In this document: positions 28,293 to 40,570 of the stretch, in pieces
Position numbering within the stretch: the first letter of the stretch is position 1
How the letters are laid out: each line of letters starts with the position of its first letter
DNA from: Chrysomallon squamiferum
Lineage: Eukaryota > Mollusca > Gastropoda > Neomphalida > Peltospiridae
Assembly: GCA_012295275.1 (NCBI GenBank)
Contig: CM022668.1
Coordinates: 9,268,541 to 9,332,540 of the forward strand
Reading direction: 5' to 3'
Length of the DNA stretch: 64,000 nucleotides
The notes under the pieces: model-generated
Databases searched by the model: none
The model's input: only the letters and a program-made list of their open reading frames with translations
What the model was told of the DNA's origin: nothing
Program-made: the position numbers and the translations under genes

Positions 28293-29922
28293 ATATTTAT
28301 TTGGATGTTTGTATGCATGTGAACATTTATTACCACAAGGAGGCTGAAGAATGTTTGATCTCAACAAGCGAGCTCCTCCAGGTGTTTTTGTGTAATTAAG
28401 AATTCCATACAGTGTATGTCCACTTTTTGGATCACGAAGATTTTGTAAAAGCTCCAGATTTTTAGATGTAGATGCATCTGAACACAAATTTACAATTAAT
28501 ATTATATACATCTATATATATATATATATATATTAACTCTGTGCATATATGTATGTACATATGTATGTGTGTGTGTGTGCATGTGCATGTATTTGTCTTT
28601 AATACATTCATTCAGTAATAAAAATGCTTTTGTTGTGGAAGCACTTGTGTGTGCATTTGTTTTTTTAATTCATACTTTTAATCTGTATTTGCTTGATTAT
28701 TTAGATGGCTTTTTATTTAATTACTCAAGTGCTTTATTCATTTAAATGTAGTGAGCAGTGAAAAAAAACACAATTACAGTAAAAATATCTTAACTGCAAT
28801 TAAGAATGTTTACCTATCATGGTTGTGTGTTCACTTCCTTTGAAGACAGCTTTTAATGATGAAGGTGCAAACACTATGTTCTGTATAAATTCTACATATT
28901 TGAGTAAGGCAGCTGATGCTGCCAGACAATAATACCTAATAATTTACAATGTCACTGTTATTATAATAGTTACGACATTAAGAGAGCAAGATTTCTTTCC
29001 ATCATATATTAACTAAGCTAAAGAATATTTTTACTTAAAAAGAGAAAGATGATTCAGTACAAACATAAAACAGACAATTATCTTAACAAATACTAAGAAA
29101 TTATAAGGATACAGAGACATATCTACAGAATTTGTTTAAGGTTAAAAAGAAAAAAATGTAATTTCTTCATATATTACATTAATTTCAATAATTCATGTAG
29201 AGATGTGTGCCTTACGAAATAATTGTTTATAAAATTAAAGTAACATTTTATTTTAAACAAAAAATATGCAAGAGAAAAAGGTCTTACTTAGCAGACACTT
29301 CCAGTTCTATGGCCTGACATTCTGCTAAACACAAACGTCGAAGGTATTGTAATCCTTGACACAAAGAAAAAATATTTGACTTCTGTCAAAATTCTGATAG
29401 ATAAAGGCTTTTACTAGAACTATAAACAAAATCTAAACATTTTAAGTATTATTTTAGCTTGAAATGTCTGAAGTAATAATTATTATTTTAATCTAATATA
29501 ATGAAATAATAATTATGTTATAAACACACAATCTAATAAGTGAAGTAAAAAAATTCAGTTATTCTTCCTAAATATTTGTTACAGTTATATAGAAAACATT
29601 AATGTGCAAAACTTTCCAATAATTTCTTTATAATCTAGTGAAAACATCAGTTAATTGAATATTAACTGTGATGTTTTTGCTAAATTTCTGTTGGAAACAA
29701 CTAATAATAATAATGGTACCTTTAGTTTCATTAAAGTATTTTCTTTGTACAGTTGAGACACTGCTGAACTGAAAACTGTCTGTAATAAGCTGGAAAAGCT
29801 TAGATGTATTACCACTATCACAGGCTGTGTTTGGCATGATTATCTGAAGAAAATCAAAACTTACTGAGAGAACATAATATTTATTTAATAATATTTCTCT
29901 TACAGTAGCTTCTTTCCCAGAT

Positions 29923-29953
<31 letters not shown>

Positions 29954-32021
29954 AAACAATAAGAAGAATTGCATTTGAAAAATATGCAATGTTCATTTTA
30001 TTTTCTTATTATGCAGATAAGGAAAATTTAATATGTTTTTCTCCATAGTTTCAGAAAGTGAAGCTATAACATAAGCACTTTTCAAATATCCAGTTCAATT
30101 TTAAGTATCACTGGAAAAACGATAGCACTGTCTGTAGGTATGATAAAATTTAATTTAAAAAAAATAATAATAATAACTACAAATTAATGTTATAATAGAT
30201 TGCCTAATGGAATTATATGATAAACACTAAATTACAAATATTCAAAAGCTGCATGTTACAATGAAAATAATTAGAATGTTTAGTATATTCATTTTTTTTT
30301 TAACATCTTTTTTGTTCTAATTCTGCAAATTTACAATGTAATCAATCACCATAATAACACTTTCTTTTAATTTAATTATTATATTTTTATTTTACATATT
30401 ATGACTGACAATTTTTTTTTTTTTTTTTTCTGGAATGCTGTCAATTAAAACAAAAAAAAAATCAAACAAAAGAAATTTAAAAAACCGAAACAAACAAAAA
30501 AACCAGCAATATATACCTCAATTGGCTGAAGAATCTGTAACTTAGTAATTGTTTTCACATATGTTTGACTGTCTGAAAACTGTGATAAAACCAAAATTGG
30601 AGATTTCAAATTTAAACTTGCCATTCCAATTTCTCCACGAGCCAAACCTCGCCCCTCCACTAGAGCTGAAAATAAAAACTTGTTGAAGTATACCAGTGGC
30701 TGTATGAAGCATTAAATAAAATTGGAAGGCAGAATGCAAATAAAATATGACTTGGAAGAATGCAAAATGTATTTATACTATTTCTTTATATTTCTACAGA
30801 TACACCTTTAAACCAAACGGTTAATACTGTTCTATCAGTCAGTTAATCATATATATGATTACATTTTTTTTTCTATTTTAATAATATATAATGTCTTATA
30901 TGAAAACAAGCATAACCTGAAAGGTAATTTGGTTTGGAATGCAGTGTCTAAATTGATCATTTGTTTTTTAATTTGATGGATTAATAAAACAATTGCTTAT
31001 ATTTAATGATTGAACATTTATATATAAATATTTAAGAAGAAAACTGTTCAGTTATATTTGGCAATGTTTTATTATTGTTGTAGTAATAATAGTGATTAAA
31101 ATGATGGAAGCTGAAATATTATTAGTAATACAAGTAGGAATAAGAATAGTTCTAATGGTTATGGTGCTTTTAGTGGTTGTGGTTACTTGCAGTGGTGGTT
31201 GTGTTAAAACAGCAGTAGTAATAATAAAACTAGTTTATTGTTAATAATTATAACAGTCTCAGAGGTTCTACAAATACAGCAATATTAAACTGTATAAAAT
31301 GTTGCTAACATACATTACACTGACAGAGCTGCTAATATAATCAAACTTGCTCAAGAGGAAATATTTAACACTGGAATCATCTTTCTGATATAAACTGTCT
31401 GAACTGTTGACTACAACATACATTTTGTCTGAAATGCTGCTAACCTACAATTACAGGATTGCTCGATTCTGCAGAGGGGGTGGTAGATGACCCAACACGA
31501 GGAGTGTGATGAGACCCAGGTGTCTTAGACTTTGATGAGGAACTGTGTCCAGGTGTTCTGTGGTGTACACCTCTTGTAGAACTTGGAAAAAAAAAAAAAA
31601 ATAACAATAATAATCATTATAATAATGCATACAATAATTTTACTTTATTAACATCATAAATAAAATGGAGACTGGACTTTACAGATAACTAGTCATGATT
31701 GTAGGAATGAGTACTTGAATAACAATATATTTCATGGAATAATTGCTTGAATGAAAAATTAATGTAAGGAAAAACATTTAAGTTATTAAATGACTATAAT
31801 ATTGCATCTATATTATATACATACCCCAATGAGCTGCTGCTTGAAGGATAAATGGATGATGTAGATGATAATCCAGGATTTATTTGGAAAACATCACTGC
31901 GTTCTGCTATAAGGTGAGAACTGATTGTTGGCAAATCTGAGGTACAAGGTGTTTCCAGCAAACCAAAGGCTAATGATATGTAAAAATAAAAAAAATAAAA
32001 AATTAAATTAAATTAAAAATT

Positions 32022-32057
<36 letters not shown>

Positions 32058-32727
32058 TAAATAAAAATAAACAAAAATAAAATATGTAAATACTGATATA
32101 TTATTAAGCAAAAACATTTTGATCCAATTACTATATCCTATTATTAGTATATAAAAAAAAGAGTGAAAATTAGATTATGACAAAATCAAATTAAAATGAT
32201 CAAAGACAATTAAAATAATTACTTTATCCATTTATAATAAATAATGTTGACAAAAAGATTCATCTAGCAATGCCAGTCCTAAACATAATTTCCAAGCTTT
32301 TAACTGTAATTGGATGATTACAAATGCTGTGTTCAATGATATTTGTTTGTTTTTAAATCAAACAAATACAAATTCTACATCATTTTTCTTAAGGTCATCA
32401 AACATTAAAGTCTCTTTTTAAAATCTTCATATTATATAAAGTGTAACATAACAGAATTTTCAATTCTGCTAATTCAAACAACCTGAAATCCCCCAATCAC
32501 AATATATATTAAATGTGAAATGGTAAATTGTTTGAGTGTGAGTGTGAGTGCATATTCACAAATGCATCTGTATGTTCAAAATTTTGTACTTTAATCTTTC
32601 AAAAATTATTATAAGATATTTATGATGTTTATATGTTATATACTGGTTATTTTTATTTGTGCTTAATATAAACTGAGACAAATACTTTCTTACTGTATTT
32701 AGGCTTTCTTTTCTCATCAGAAGTCAT
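19370..32727 (-). CDS. MSH4: MutS protein homologue 4 (complete, 25 exons)
   Basis: This is a meiotic MutS homologue that pairs with MSH5 to stabilise recombination intermediates and promote crossovers; it has no mismatch-binding domain I. Exons 5'->3': 32727-32694, 31969-31825, 31581-31445, 30665-30517, 29843-29720, 29354-29288, 28935-28814, 28477-28334, 28080-27809, 27068-26949, 26438-26426, 26172-26119, 25171-24987, 24450-24438, 24063-24018, 23800-23676, 23367-23273, 22881-22834, 22516-22349, 21961-21889, 21618-21554, 20886-20816, 20544-20441, 20021-19933, 19540-19370. They total 2634 nt (877 aa plus stop) and all phases agree. The start is supported by YTFGLLETP near the N-terminus, matching the vertebrate YNFGLQETP. 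Exons 2-3 are Ser/Thr/Pro-rich. Conserved blocks include [22 protein letters not shown]-like [16 protein letters not shown] and [12 protein letters not shown]. Walker A GPNMSGKST (about 628-636) is split by an intron after GPNM; Walker B is [10 protein letters not shown] (703-712); the H-loop is FVTHF. It looks intact. Confidence 0.96.
20218..20377. repeat. (TC)n-(AC)n-(TA)n compound microsatellite in MSH4 intron 23
   Basis: A (TC)n tract at about 20220-20270 passes directly into (AC)n to about 20299. After 40 bases of unique DNA a (TA)n tract follows at about 20345-20376. It lies inside the intron between exons 24 and 23. Confidence 0.9.
20435..20441 (-). other. MSH4: GC-type 5' splice site of MSH4 exon 23
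   Basis: Exon 23 ends TATG and the intron begins GCAAGT, the consensus of GC-AG introns. Using GC gives residues KTEEKHYG joined to LQLAEVS, matching vertebrate LTEEKNYGLKAAEVS. The nearby GT (CAA|GTTAAA) would change the frame relationship and lose the match. Confidence 0.8.
23067..23120. repeat. (TG)n microsatellite in MSH4 intron 17
   Basis: A (TG)n run of about 20 repeats, bordered by TTTTG repeats, lies between exons 18 and 17. Confidence 0.85.
24438..24450 (-). CDS. MSH4: MSH4 microexon 14 (13 nt)
   Basis: This is a second 13-nt exon, flanked by ATTCCAG and GTAAGTATA. It joins exon 13 (ending FTTTDL, phase 0) to exon 15 (beginning with two codon bases). It encodes I-Q-L-N plus one base, giving [21 protein letters not shown], which matches the vertebrate [21 protein letters not shown]. 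The phase arithmetic requires it. Confidence 0.88.
25172..25985. repeat. Intronic minisatellite in MSH4 seeded at the exon 13 acceptor
   Basis: About ten degenerate units of roughly 60-70 bp carry the words GTACAAATATTTTCACTAAC and TAAAGATAAAT, then TATAACACTATTATACAACA. The unit begins in the sequence just upstream of exon 13 on the transcribed strand. At the far end (25921-25942) is a copy of the exon 13 5' boundary that matches 25161-25182 at 20 of 22 positions. Confidence 0.75.
26426..26438 (-). CDS. MSH4: MSH4 microexon 11 (13 nt)
   Basis: This 13-nt exon is flanked by TTTTAG and GTAAGTAA. It follows exon 10 (ending CFAVK, phase 0) and supplies P-K-V-N plus the first base of the next codon. 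The joined protein reads [23 protein letters not shown], aligning residue for residue with vertebrate MSH4 [21 protein letters not shown]. Without it the reading frame of exon 12 fails. Confidence 0.88.
27115..27162. repeat. (TAA)n microsatellite in MSH4 intron 9
   Basis: About 15 TAA repeats lie between exons 10 and 9, close to exon 10 on its upstream side. Confidence 0.85.
27558..27630 (-). other. Near-perfect 32-bp hairpin in MSH4 intron 9
   Basis: The left arm at 27558-27589 and right arm at 27599-27630 pair at 30 of 32 positions around a 9-base loop. The arms contain GATGCCTGAACCTC and TATCTTTATTCTGCT. The element is transcribed as part of the MSH4 pre-mRNA. It could be a miRNA-like precursor, a foldback transposon remnant or an editing substrate; the sequence does not decide. 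Confidence 0.85.
28261..28290. repeat. (TG)n microsatellite in MSH4 intron 8
   Basis: About 14 TG repeats lie some 45 bp downstream of exon 8 on the transcribed strand. Confidence 0.85.
31978..32087. repeat. (AAAT)n/(AATA)n run in MSH4 intron 1
   Basis: Tetranucleotide A/T repeats begin a few bases beyond exon 2 and continue for about 110 bp, so they form much of the pyrimidine-rich tract of that acceptor on the transcribed strand. Confidence 0.7.
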
Positions 32728-32729
32728 AT

Positions 32730-32905
32730 TTATTTATACCTTGTCAAAATTCCTGAAAGATGGAGAATAATAAATAAACAAATAAATTAAAATAAAATGA
32801 CTTGTAATAACAACAACAACAACAACAACAAGAAAAAGAAGAAGAAAAAAGTTCATGATTAAAATTTTCAATTTGTTATTTATTTTATGGATAAATAGAT
32901 GACAA

Positions 32906-32961
<56 letters not shown>

Positions 32962-33142
32962 ATTTACCTGCGAGAGTAATCAATCCGTTAAAAAAAAAAA
33001 AAAAAAAAAAAAAATATCTGCACAGATAAAAACAAATAATAATAATAATTAAATAAAGAAAAAATATATTATTTAATAAAATGACAAAATAAATAAAAAG
33101 CAGTTAAAATAAAGAAAAATAACTTCACGTTATACAGTGTTA

Positions 33143-33197
<55 letters not shown>

Positions 33198-33350
33198 TTT
33201 TTAAATGTATTTGTTTTATTTTTTTCCGCAAATGTTAATTTTCGCAGACGACAAACTTGATATGACGTCCTTAGCAACATTAACTTTGATCTCGTTTATG
33301 TCGTGAATTATCGAGATGGTCAAATGAGCGCTTAATAAATCAGATTATAA

Positions 33351-33390
<40 letters not shown>

Positions 33391-33460
33391 TTGTTATTAT
33401 TAGTATTATTATTATTATTATTGTTGTTGTTGTTGTAGAACAACCAAAAATTTGAACTGC
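32730..33460. promoter_or_regulatory. MSH4 upstream region with possible promoter
   Basis: Upstream of the MSH4 ATG lie (AAC)n at about 32808-32832, (TTA)n at about 32907-32960, poly-A at about 32990-33014, and (TAA)n at about 33147-33195 and 33350-33390. Between them, 33227-33310 has several CpGs and a CRE-like TGACGTCC at 33263-33270, the best candidate for the core promoter. No TATA box or initiator can be assigned with confidence. Confidence 0.3.
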
Positions 33461-33509
33461 TACCATATTACAGTAATACTAATGGGTTCGTCCGACACTA
33501 GGCAATACA

Positions 33510-33542
<33 letters not shown>

Positions 33543-33689
33543 TTTACTTTATGGCTGGGACTCTACATCGATTTTTTTTCGTGTTCTTTCTCTCTTTTTT
33601 TTTTTTTATATGTCATTATTATTTTGACGAAGAAGAATTAATTATTGCAATGCCGATTATTTTAATTAGTAATTATTGAGTGATCTTCT

Positions 33690-33970
33690 AGAATAATGGA
33701 TAATTACTCCTTCCTGTCGACAAAGGGTGTGCATTTACCGTTGTTATTACAATGGAGATGTTTTCGTCTGCTATAGAACCAAGGGTAGCAATTCTATCAG
33801 CAAACACTAGGTGTCGCTTTGTTCACCTTTCACCTCTGCATCGGAACTTTATCGCCTTTGCTTGTTTATTTTGAGGGGACATCTGATGTTATTAGTTGGA
33901 GGAAAACTTACTTTAAAATCGCTTGTTCGTGCTTCAAGTAAATGCTACTTATTATCGAAATGGTAAGAAT
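33690..33970 (+). promoter_or_regulatory. CpG-containing block, possible 5' noncoding exon
   Basis: Sequence here is less AT-rich and has more CpG than its neighbours. It contains a 40-codon frame from the ATG at 33752 and ends in a good donor (ATG|GTAAGA, exon end 33961). It could be a noncoding first exon of a plus-strand transcript. No partner exon can be proven. Confidence 0.22.
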
Positions 33971-34919
33971 AGTCTCATCTAATTTCTGTTTATTTATTGG
34001 TATTATAAATCTATTAGATCTATGTTTCTGCTACCTCGGAAACTTACTATTATACTGACACCAGTTAGTGCTTATAAATTCGTGATATCAACAGATATAA
34101 ACATTTCATAAAAAAATAAAAGAAGAAACAAATTCTGTCAGTTTATTAATCTGCATCCTGACTTTACATAGATACGGTAAGAAGTTATTGTCATGCTATT
34201 GCAGTTGTTGTAGTAGTTGTTGTTATTATTATACATAAGTAGGCGTAAAACTACTCAAGCAGTCGGAAAACTGTCACACACGTGTGAATTAACCACAACC
34301 ATATTAGAATTAATTAAATTTCTATTTTAAATTACTTTGGGGTGCTCTTGCTGTGAAGGTAAGTTCCATTTGTGTGTGTGTGTGTGCGTGCGTGTGTGTG
34401 TGTGCGTGCATAAATATATACATAAATGTATACATTTCTTTCCTGTTACACTTTTAGCTGAGTTTCTCAAATGACAACACAAGTGTCAGTATCTGTTGTA
34501 TTGAAAGTGATTATTATTTTGAGCCAGGATTTGATTTAGAAATAAAATGCTACAGTTTGTATAAGGCTTGACTCTTTTTTGTATGTAACAGAAAGTCTGT
34601 TATTTGTGCTGTTGGGTGGTATGCCTGACCATATCAAGATGCTAGGGTTCAAAGAGTTAATGTTATTTTAGATTAATTGTCCTTGCACCTTCCTGATACA
34701 GGGAGTAATGGGTTGTAGTTTAGTATCAGAGAATAGATCTGATGCATGGTAAACTGTAGGATCAGTCCACTACATTGCATCCATTAAGATTGTTTACTGT
34801 TCTGCAGATTAATTTTCAAAGGTTATGGCATGTTCTTTTCTGTTTGTAATGTTATATATCATATACTTCATTATTTCACTATGAAATTCTAGTTATGCAC
34901 TGCATTGTTATCATGTCTG

Positions 34920-35215
34920 CATGGATTACAGGTAAATATAATATTTCATATCTAAAAAACAGGTTAAAGCAATATTTCATAATGTCTGTAATGAAGGGAA
35001 GTGCAGGATTTGATAACGTCTGTAATACGTGTGTACAATATTTCTTAATGTATGTAACAGAGGTAAAAAACCCACAATATTTTGTATTGTCTGTAATACA
35101 GGTAAATATAGAATTTTGTAATTTCTGTAATGCAAGAAAATACAATAATTTATAATTTCTATAATACAGGTAAATACAGTATTTCATAATGTCTGTAATA
35201 CAGGTAAATACTGTA
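34920..35215. repeat. Degenerate ~33-bp minisatellite carrying donor-like CAGGTAAAT words
   Basis: The word (A/T)TGTCTGTAAT recurs at about 33-42 bp spacing from 34979 to 35190. Several units include TACAGGTAAATA, which reads as a strong 5' splice site on the plus strand. Confidence 0.6.
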
Positions 35216-35229
35216 TTGAAAGTTTCTTA

Positions 35230-36404
35230 TTATTTCCAGTTCAGGCAAATTGTTATTTTATTTCTATCATTTATCATTTATCATATAGGTAGGTAGGCTT
35301 TGGGTTATGGTATCAATTCTCCACAGTTCACTGTTTGAGTCATTTCCTAATTCAGCCAGTGTTCCATGACTGACTTTTTGAAAGCATTGATATATATATT
35401 CATTTCTGTCTCTGAGAAGGTGCATTATGTAACATCTCTTGCTGCTTGTTGAAAGAGTAGCCATCACTTCATTTCATGGCATAATAAGTTTCCTCTCATT
35501 TTATTTGATTAGTCCTCAGTGATGTGTGTGATGCTTGGTAATTACAGATTAAAGTATCATTAAGTAACCCACTTCTTCCTTCATTTAGACTGATGCCGTT
35601 AATAGGATGCAAGGTTCAGTTCAAGGTAACTAAACAGGAGGGGTACTTCACAGGCACACACCTAAGCTTGTTGTATATATTTACTGTCCAGGGTGACACT
35701 TTATATGTGGTTGGTCAACACTAAACAATGAGTTGGTTGTTCACTGAACAAACAGCATCTAACTGGCACCTTTTAACGACAACATAATCCACAAATACTT
35801 CTCCACAAACAATCCTGATTGATTTGTTTAATTTCTGCACAGAGAAACTAAACAGATCAATGAATTGAGCAGCAGCAATTCAGTGTTCTCAATCAGCAAT
35901 AAATAACACTTTTTTTTTTCATCTTTTGTAAATCAATATGGCAGAAATTGTCATTTGTGCAAGTGAAATGTTGCTAGGAATTTGTGACAAGCAGTGAAAA
36001 CGTATATTATTCATAATTCCCAAAAAGGCTGTTTTGAAAATTGTCATGTATTAGTTCGTAAGTAAGATATCTTTTTTTAATTATTCTGTTATGAGGATAT
36101 AATGTATATTTGATACATTATTAATATTCTCTTCAGCTGCTTTTTAAGCTCTTAATAATGTTGGTATTATTATACTCTCATTTCCTTGAGTGCAAATTAT
36201 TGATTGATTGATGTCTTTTATAAGCAGTAATAAAACTCAAAGTAAAAAAATGGATGCCTGTGGCTACATTATTTTATTTAACAGTAATTTTGCTTGAAAT
36301 CCTATTGTCTATCTGTTTGTTTGTTTGTTTATATGGAAGAAATCTATTACTTAAATGTAAAATGTTTTTATTATTTTTATTCATATTCATATTATTATTA
36401 TTAT

Positions 36405-36445
<41 letters not shown>

Positions 36446-38246
36446 ACATTATTGTTATTGTTGTTCTTAATATTATTATTATTATTATTAGTAGTAGTAG
36501 TAGTATAGATAGAACTGAAATAGCAGCATCATATAAAATTATGTTCCTTTATGAAAATATTGAATAAAATACTCTCATCAGAATTTGATATTAAAGAGTC
36601 ATTTGGTAACTACATCATTTGTACTCATATTTAAAATGAATACAGGTTTCTTTTTGAAATACTTGTAAGTTGCATGGTTCATCCAAGGTTCTGTTTGTTT
36701 GTCATAAGGTTTGGTTGATTAGTTCTTAGATCCAAGTATCACTGCTAGGTCTGTTTGTTCATCCTTTGTTCAGGTTGATCTCAACCAAAGTTCTGTTTAT
36801 TTATCCCAGGTTCTGGCTTAATTACATTAATAGTTATAACTGTTATCTTAGGTTCAATTTTGGCTTTAACAAATGTAAATTTTGAAACTTTTATTCATAG
36901 TTAAAATTTAGATAATAATACTGAATGTTACCACATGAAAATAAAATTAAATGTTTTACACATATTACACACTTGGATAATAAAATTAAATGAGTTATAT
37001 ATAGTTATAAAAAATGTGTTGTACAGTTACACTAAGATAATTATCAAATGTTTTAAATAGTTACAGATAGATAATAAAATAAATGTTTGGTACATAGTTA
37101 CAATTATATAATAAAATGTGTTGCACAGTTACACTTAATAAAACAAAACTGTGTTATGCATAATTAGATAATTAAATTAAATGTTATGCACAGATAACAA
37201 AATTAAATATGTTTTACACAGTTACATTTAGAGTTATAATAAAATTAAATAGTACTATATATAGTTGCAATTGGATAATAAAAATAATTTTTTTATACAT
37301 ACTTAAAGTCAGGATAATATAATTATATATATTAATAGTTAAAATTAGGACAATAAAATTACAGCAAAGATAATTAAATTAAATATGTTATGTTATAATT
37401 TAAATATATGAAATAAAATGTAGCTATGCATTGTTAAAATTAAGGCAAAAATACATGTTAAAGATGGTATAGATTAGTCTATGAAATTAAATGTATTATA
37501 GATTATTGATGTATATATTAAATAGCTGCTACAAAATGAAGGATCAGTTGTCACATTTAAATAGAGCCATGAAATTTAATTAATCATGCTGAATTAAAGC
37601 TGTTGAAATTCTTTATTTTTGTTTCTTTAATAAACATACACATATGCACACATGTATATACACACACATATAAAGAAAATAGAAATAAAATATCAGTTCA
37701 TTTGGGGCAAAAATTGTGATGTAAAACAATATTAATTCAGGTGAATTTGCTAACACAACCTGCCTGTATAACAAACAGCGCAAACACTTAAAGAATAAAT
37801 TTTAAAATGGTGATCAAGTTTGTTCTCATAAAATTTGCTTTTGTCAGTCAAATAGCAGACCAGATGAAAGAAAAAAATCGAGAGCAAATATATGTTTTTC
37901 TTTTTTAGATTTGTTTTTGTTTTTATTTTATTAATTTTTGTTTCTTTTATAAATAAAAAGAAACTTCTGTGTTTGATGTGTGATAATAAATTAGACGTGG
38001 AAACTTATTCTAGCTTGTTTGGTCAACACTCACAGGTGACTCTTTGTTACTCAGTGTTTAAAATGTAACTGATGGACAGTCCACTCCATATCAGTATAAT
38101 ATTTAAAATCATTACTTTTTGTTGCTAGAGCAGAATATTTATGAAGAAATTTCATTCTTCTGTGAATGTTTGTTGCTGTTGAAGAGCCCTGAACCCTCTT
38201 GGTCTGTCTCTTTCTCCATATCTCTTTCATGTCTCTGTGCACGCGC

Positions 38247-38307
<61 letters not shown>

Positions 38308-38400
38308 AGAGAGATAGTCTTTATTTTTGTTTATTTGTTACAGTGTTCATGTGATTGGCAAGTGCAAACATAAACTCTTTCTCTTTCATGTGTTAATTTT
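35230..38400. other. Intergenic DNA with simple repeats
   Basis: Contents are (TTA)n, (TAC)n and (TAG)n at about 36390-36505, a degenerate repeat of about 45 bp with words ACAGTTACA and ATAATAAAATTAAATG at about 36900-37480, and (GT)n at about 38250-38305. No gene was recognised. Confidence 0.5.
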
Positions 38401-38426
38401 AATTTTATTTGTTTGTTTATTACAGG

Positions 38427-38501
38427 CTTCGTATGGTTAAGAATCACTACACAAAAAACTCTGATGCTTGTGTCAGTGTTGAATATGAGACAAGAAGAAG
38501 G
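38427..38501 (+). CDS. Possible short exon, unknown
   Basis: The sequence follows a good acceptor (TGTTTATTACAG, preceded by a T-rich tract) and ends at AGAAG|GCAAGC, a GC-type donor word. One frame reads LRMVKNHYTKNSD and continues openly; a second frame is also open. I do not recognise the product and no adjoining exon was found. Confidence 0.2.
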
Positions 38502-38509
38502 CAAGCACT

Positions 38510-40062
38510 TCATTTTACTTCTTTTTGTTTTTCTTCTTTTTTAATAAAAAGAAATCTGATGCTACAATAGTATAAACATATTGTCCAAATGTATTTTTAC
38601 ACTTGAAAATTATTGTTTAACTTATTATTACCAGTATTAGAAGAATTATTATTAATCATCTAATGTCATTATTATTATTATTTTTATTATTTTTATTATT
38701 ATTATTATTATTATTATTACCAGTATTTTAATTATTATTAATACCATGCTTATTAGTTGTTGTTGTTACTGTTATTACAATTATTTATGTTCTTGTTTAT
38801 TTAAAAGTTTTATTAGCTTATTATTATTATTATTATTACTATTACTATTACTATTATTATTATTAAGACAATTATTAAGACAATTATTTATTTATTTTCT
38901 TAACAGTTTTTATTATCAGTTTTACTAGCTTTTAAAAGGAAAAAAAAAAAAATAGAATAAAAATGTTCTCCTTTAATTAAGATACTGAGAAACTAAATAC
39001 ATTTGTTGACAACTCATTCCTTGATAATTCATGCACAAAAATCATTCCTTAAAACTGTTTGCTAAAACTGCAGTGTCAAAAATTTCACATCAAATCTTTT
39101 TCTCATTGTTTACCTGTGTAAACAGTAAGGTTTACATGCTTCGCTTCTACAACAGGTGAAAATGATATTTGTGCTCGGAGTATTTGTTTAGTGACCTTTG
39201 GAGATTGATTGATGGCGTCATTACTGTTATGGATACGTTCTTTGCATAAATTCATGTTTTTCAAAATACACTTTATGGTAGAAAAATCCAGAACATTATA
39301 CTCTTAGTGTCAAAAAAAAAAAAGGATCTCGTAACTTGAATTTTTTTAATTTTTATTATAAGATCTGTATCAGTTCATACATGAAATTAGCCATCAGTTG
39401 CAGAGGCTGATCTCCTTCGCATTTTGCATTTCCTGAGTGAATCAGAATTTACATGTATTTCCTGAAAATTTCAGGAATTATATATATTTCCTGAAACATA
39501 CACACCCCACACACACACACAACAGAGACTTAATAAATAACAAATTTGTTGTATTTTATGTTTTGCTATGATATTATTAATTAATTTATTTATTTATTTA
39601 TTTTATCAGATTAATGTAATTAAGGCTTTCTCTCTTTCTCCGTATGCACCAACCTAATGATTAAATTTTATCTATCAGTCAACAATCAATATATATAATA
39701 CACACACACATAATTTTTTTTTAACAAAAATACATTTTAGTTTATTTATGTAATTATGTAGCTATTTTTGCTTATTTTATCTATATTATACAACCACTGA
39801 ACGAAAGACATAATGTAGATTTCAAAAATAGTCAAATGCATTTCCATTATACATAATAGATAAGACTAATGTTTTTGAAAAGTTTTGCTATTATTTATTT
39901 ATATTAAATGGATTTCTGCTAATGACAGTACCTGTCACAGATGATAAATATGTTATAAATGGAGTTTTACTGTTACACTTAGTTATCAATAGAAAAATCT
40001 CTCTGTAGAGAGATAACTGCTAGATATTACTTGTAATAAAAAAGGATTAGTTCAGTTTATAG

Positions 40063-40100
<38 letters not shown>

Positions 40101-40538
40101 CACACACACACACACACACATTTATAGATATGTTTCACATAATCACATACACAGACATGCATATGTTTATACATATGTATGTGCACATGAACACTCACCC
40201 ACACCCACACACACACACACCCCGCATGCACACACTAAAAACGTACAAACAGGCATGTATATACAAACACACAAGCGCAGACTAAAATAAAATACATACA
40301 TAGACTGAAAACTGAAACCCAAATACTCGCTGATAAATACAAAAAAAAACACACATAACAATACACACACATAGATGCATGCATGGGTAAACACAAAACA
40401 CAAGTATTTACACCCAAACTTATATATGCTAACACTTGTATAACATATCATGCACAAATACACAAACACATTCACACATGCATACATGCATTAACACACA
40501 AACCGGCATAGACATTCACAAACACACACACACACACC

Positions 40539-40570
<32 letters not shown>

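Noticed and set aside
29355-29382. Extending MSH4 exon 6 upstream to the earlier AG (adding KSNIFSLCQ)
   Set aside because: It breaks phase with exon 5, whereas starting at GATTAC gives [13 protein letters not shown] as in homologues.
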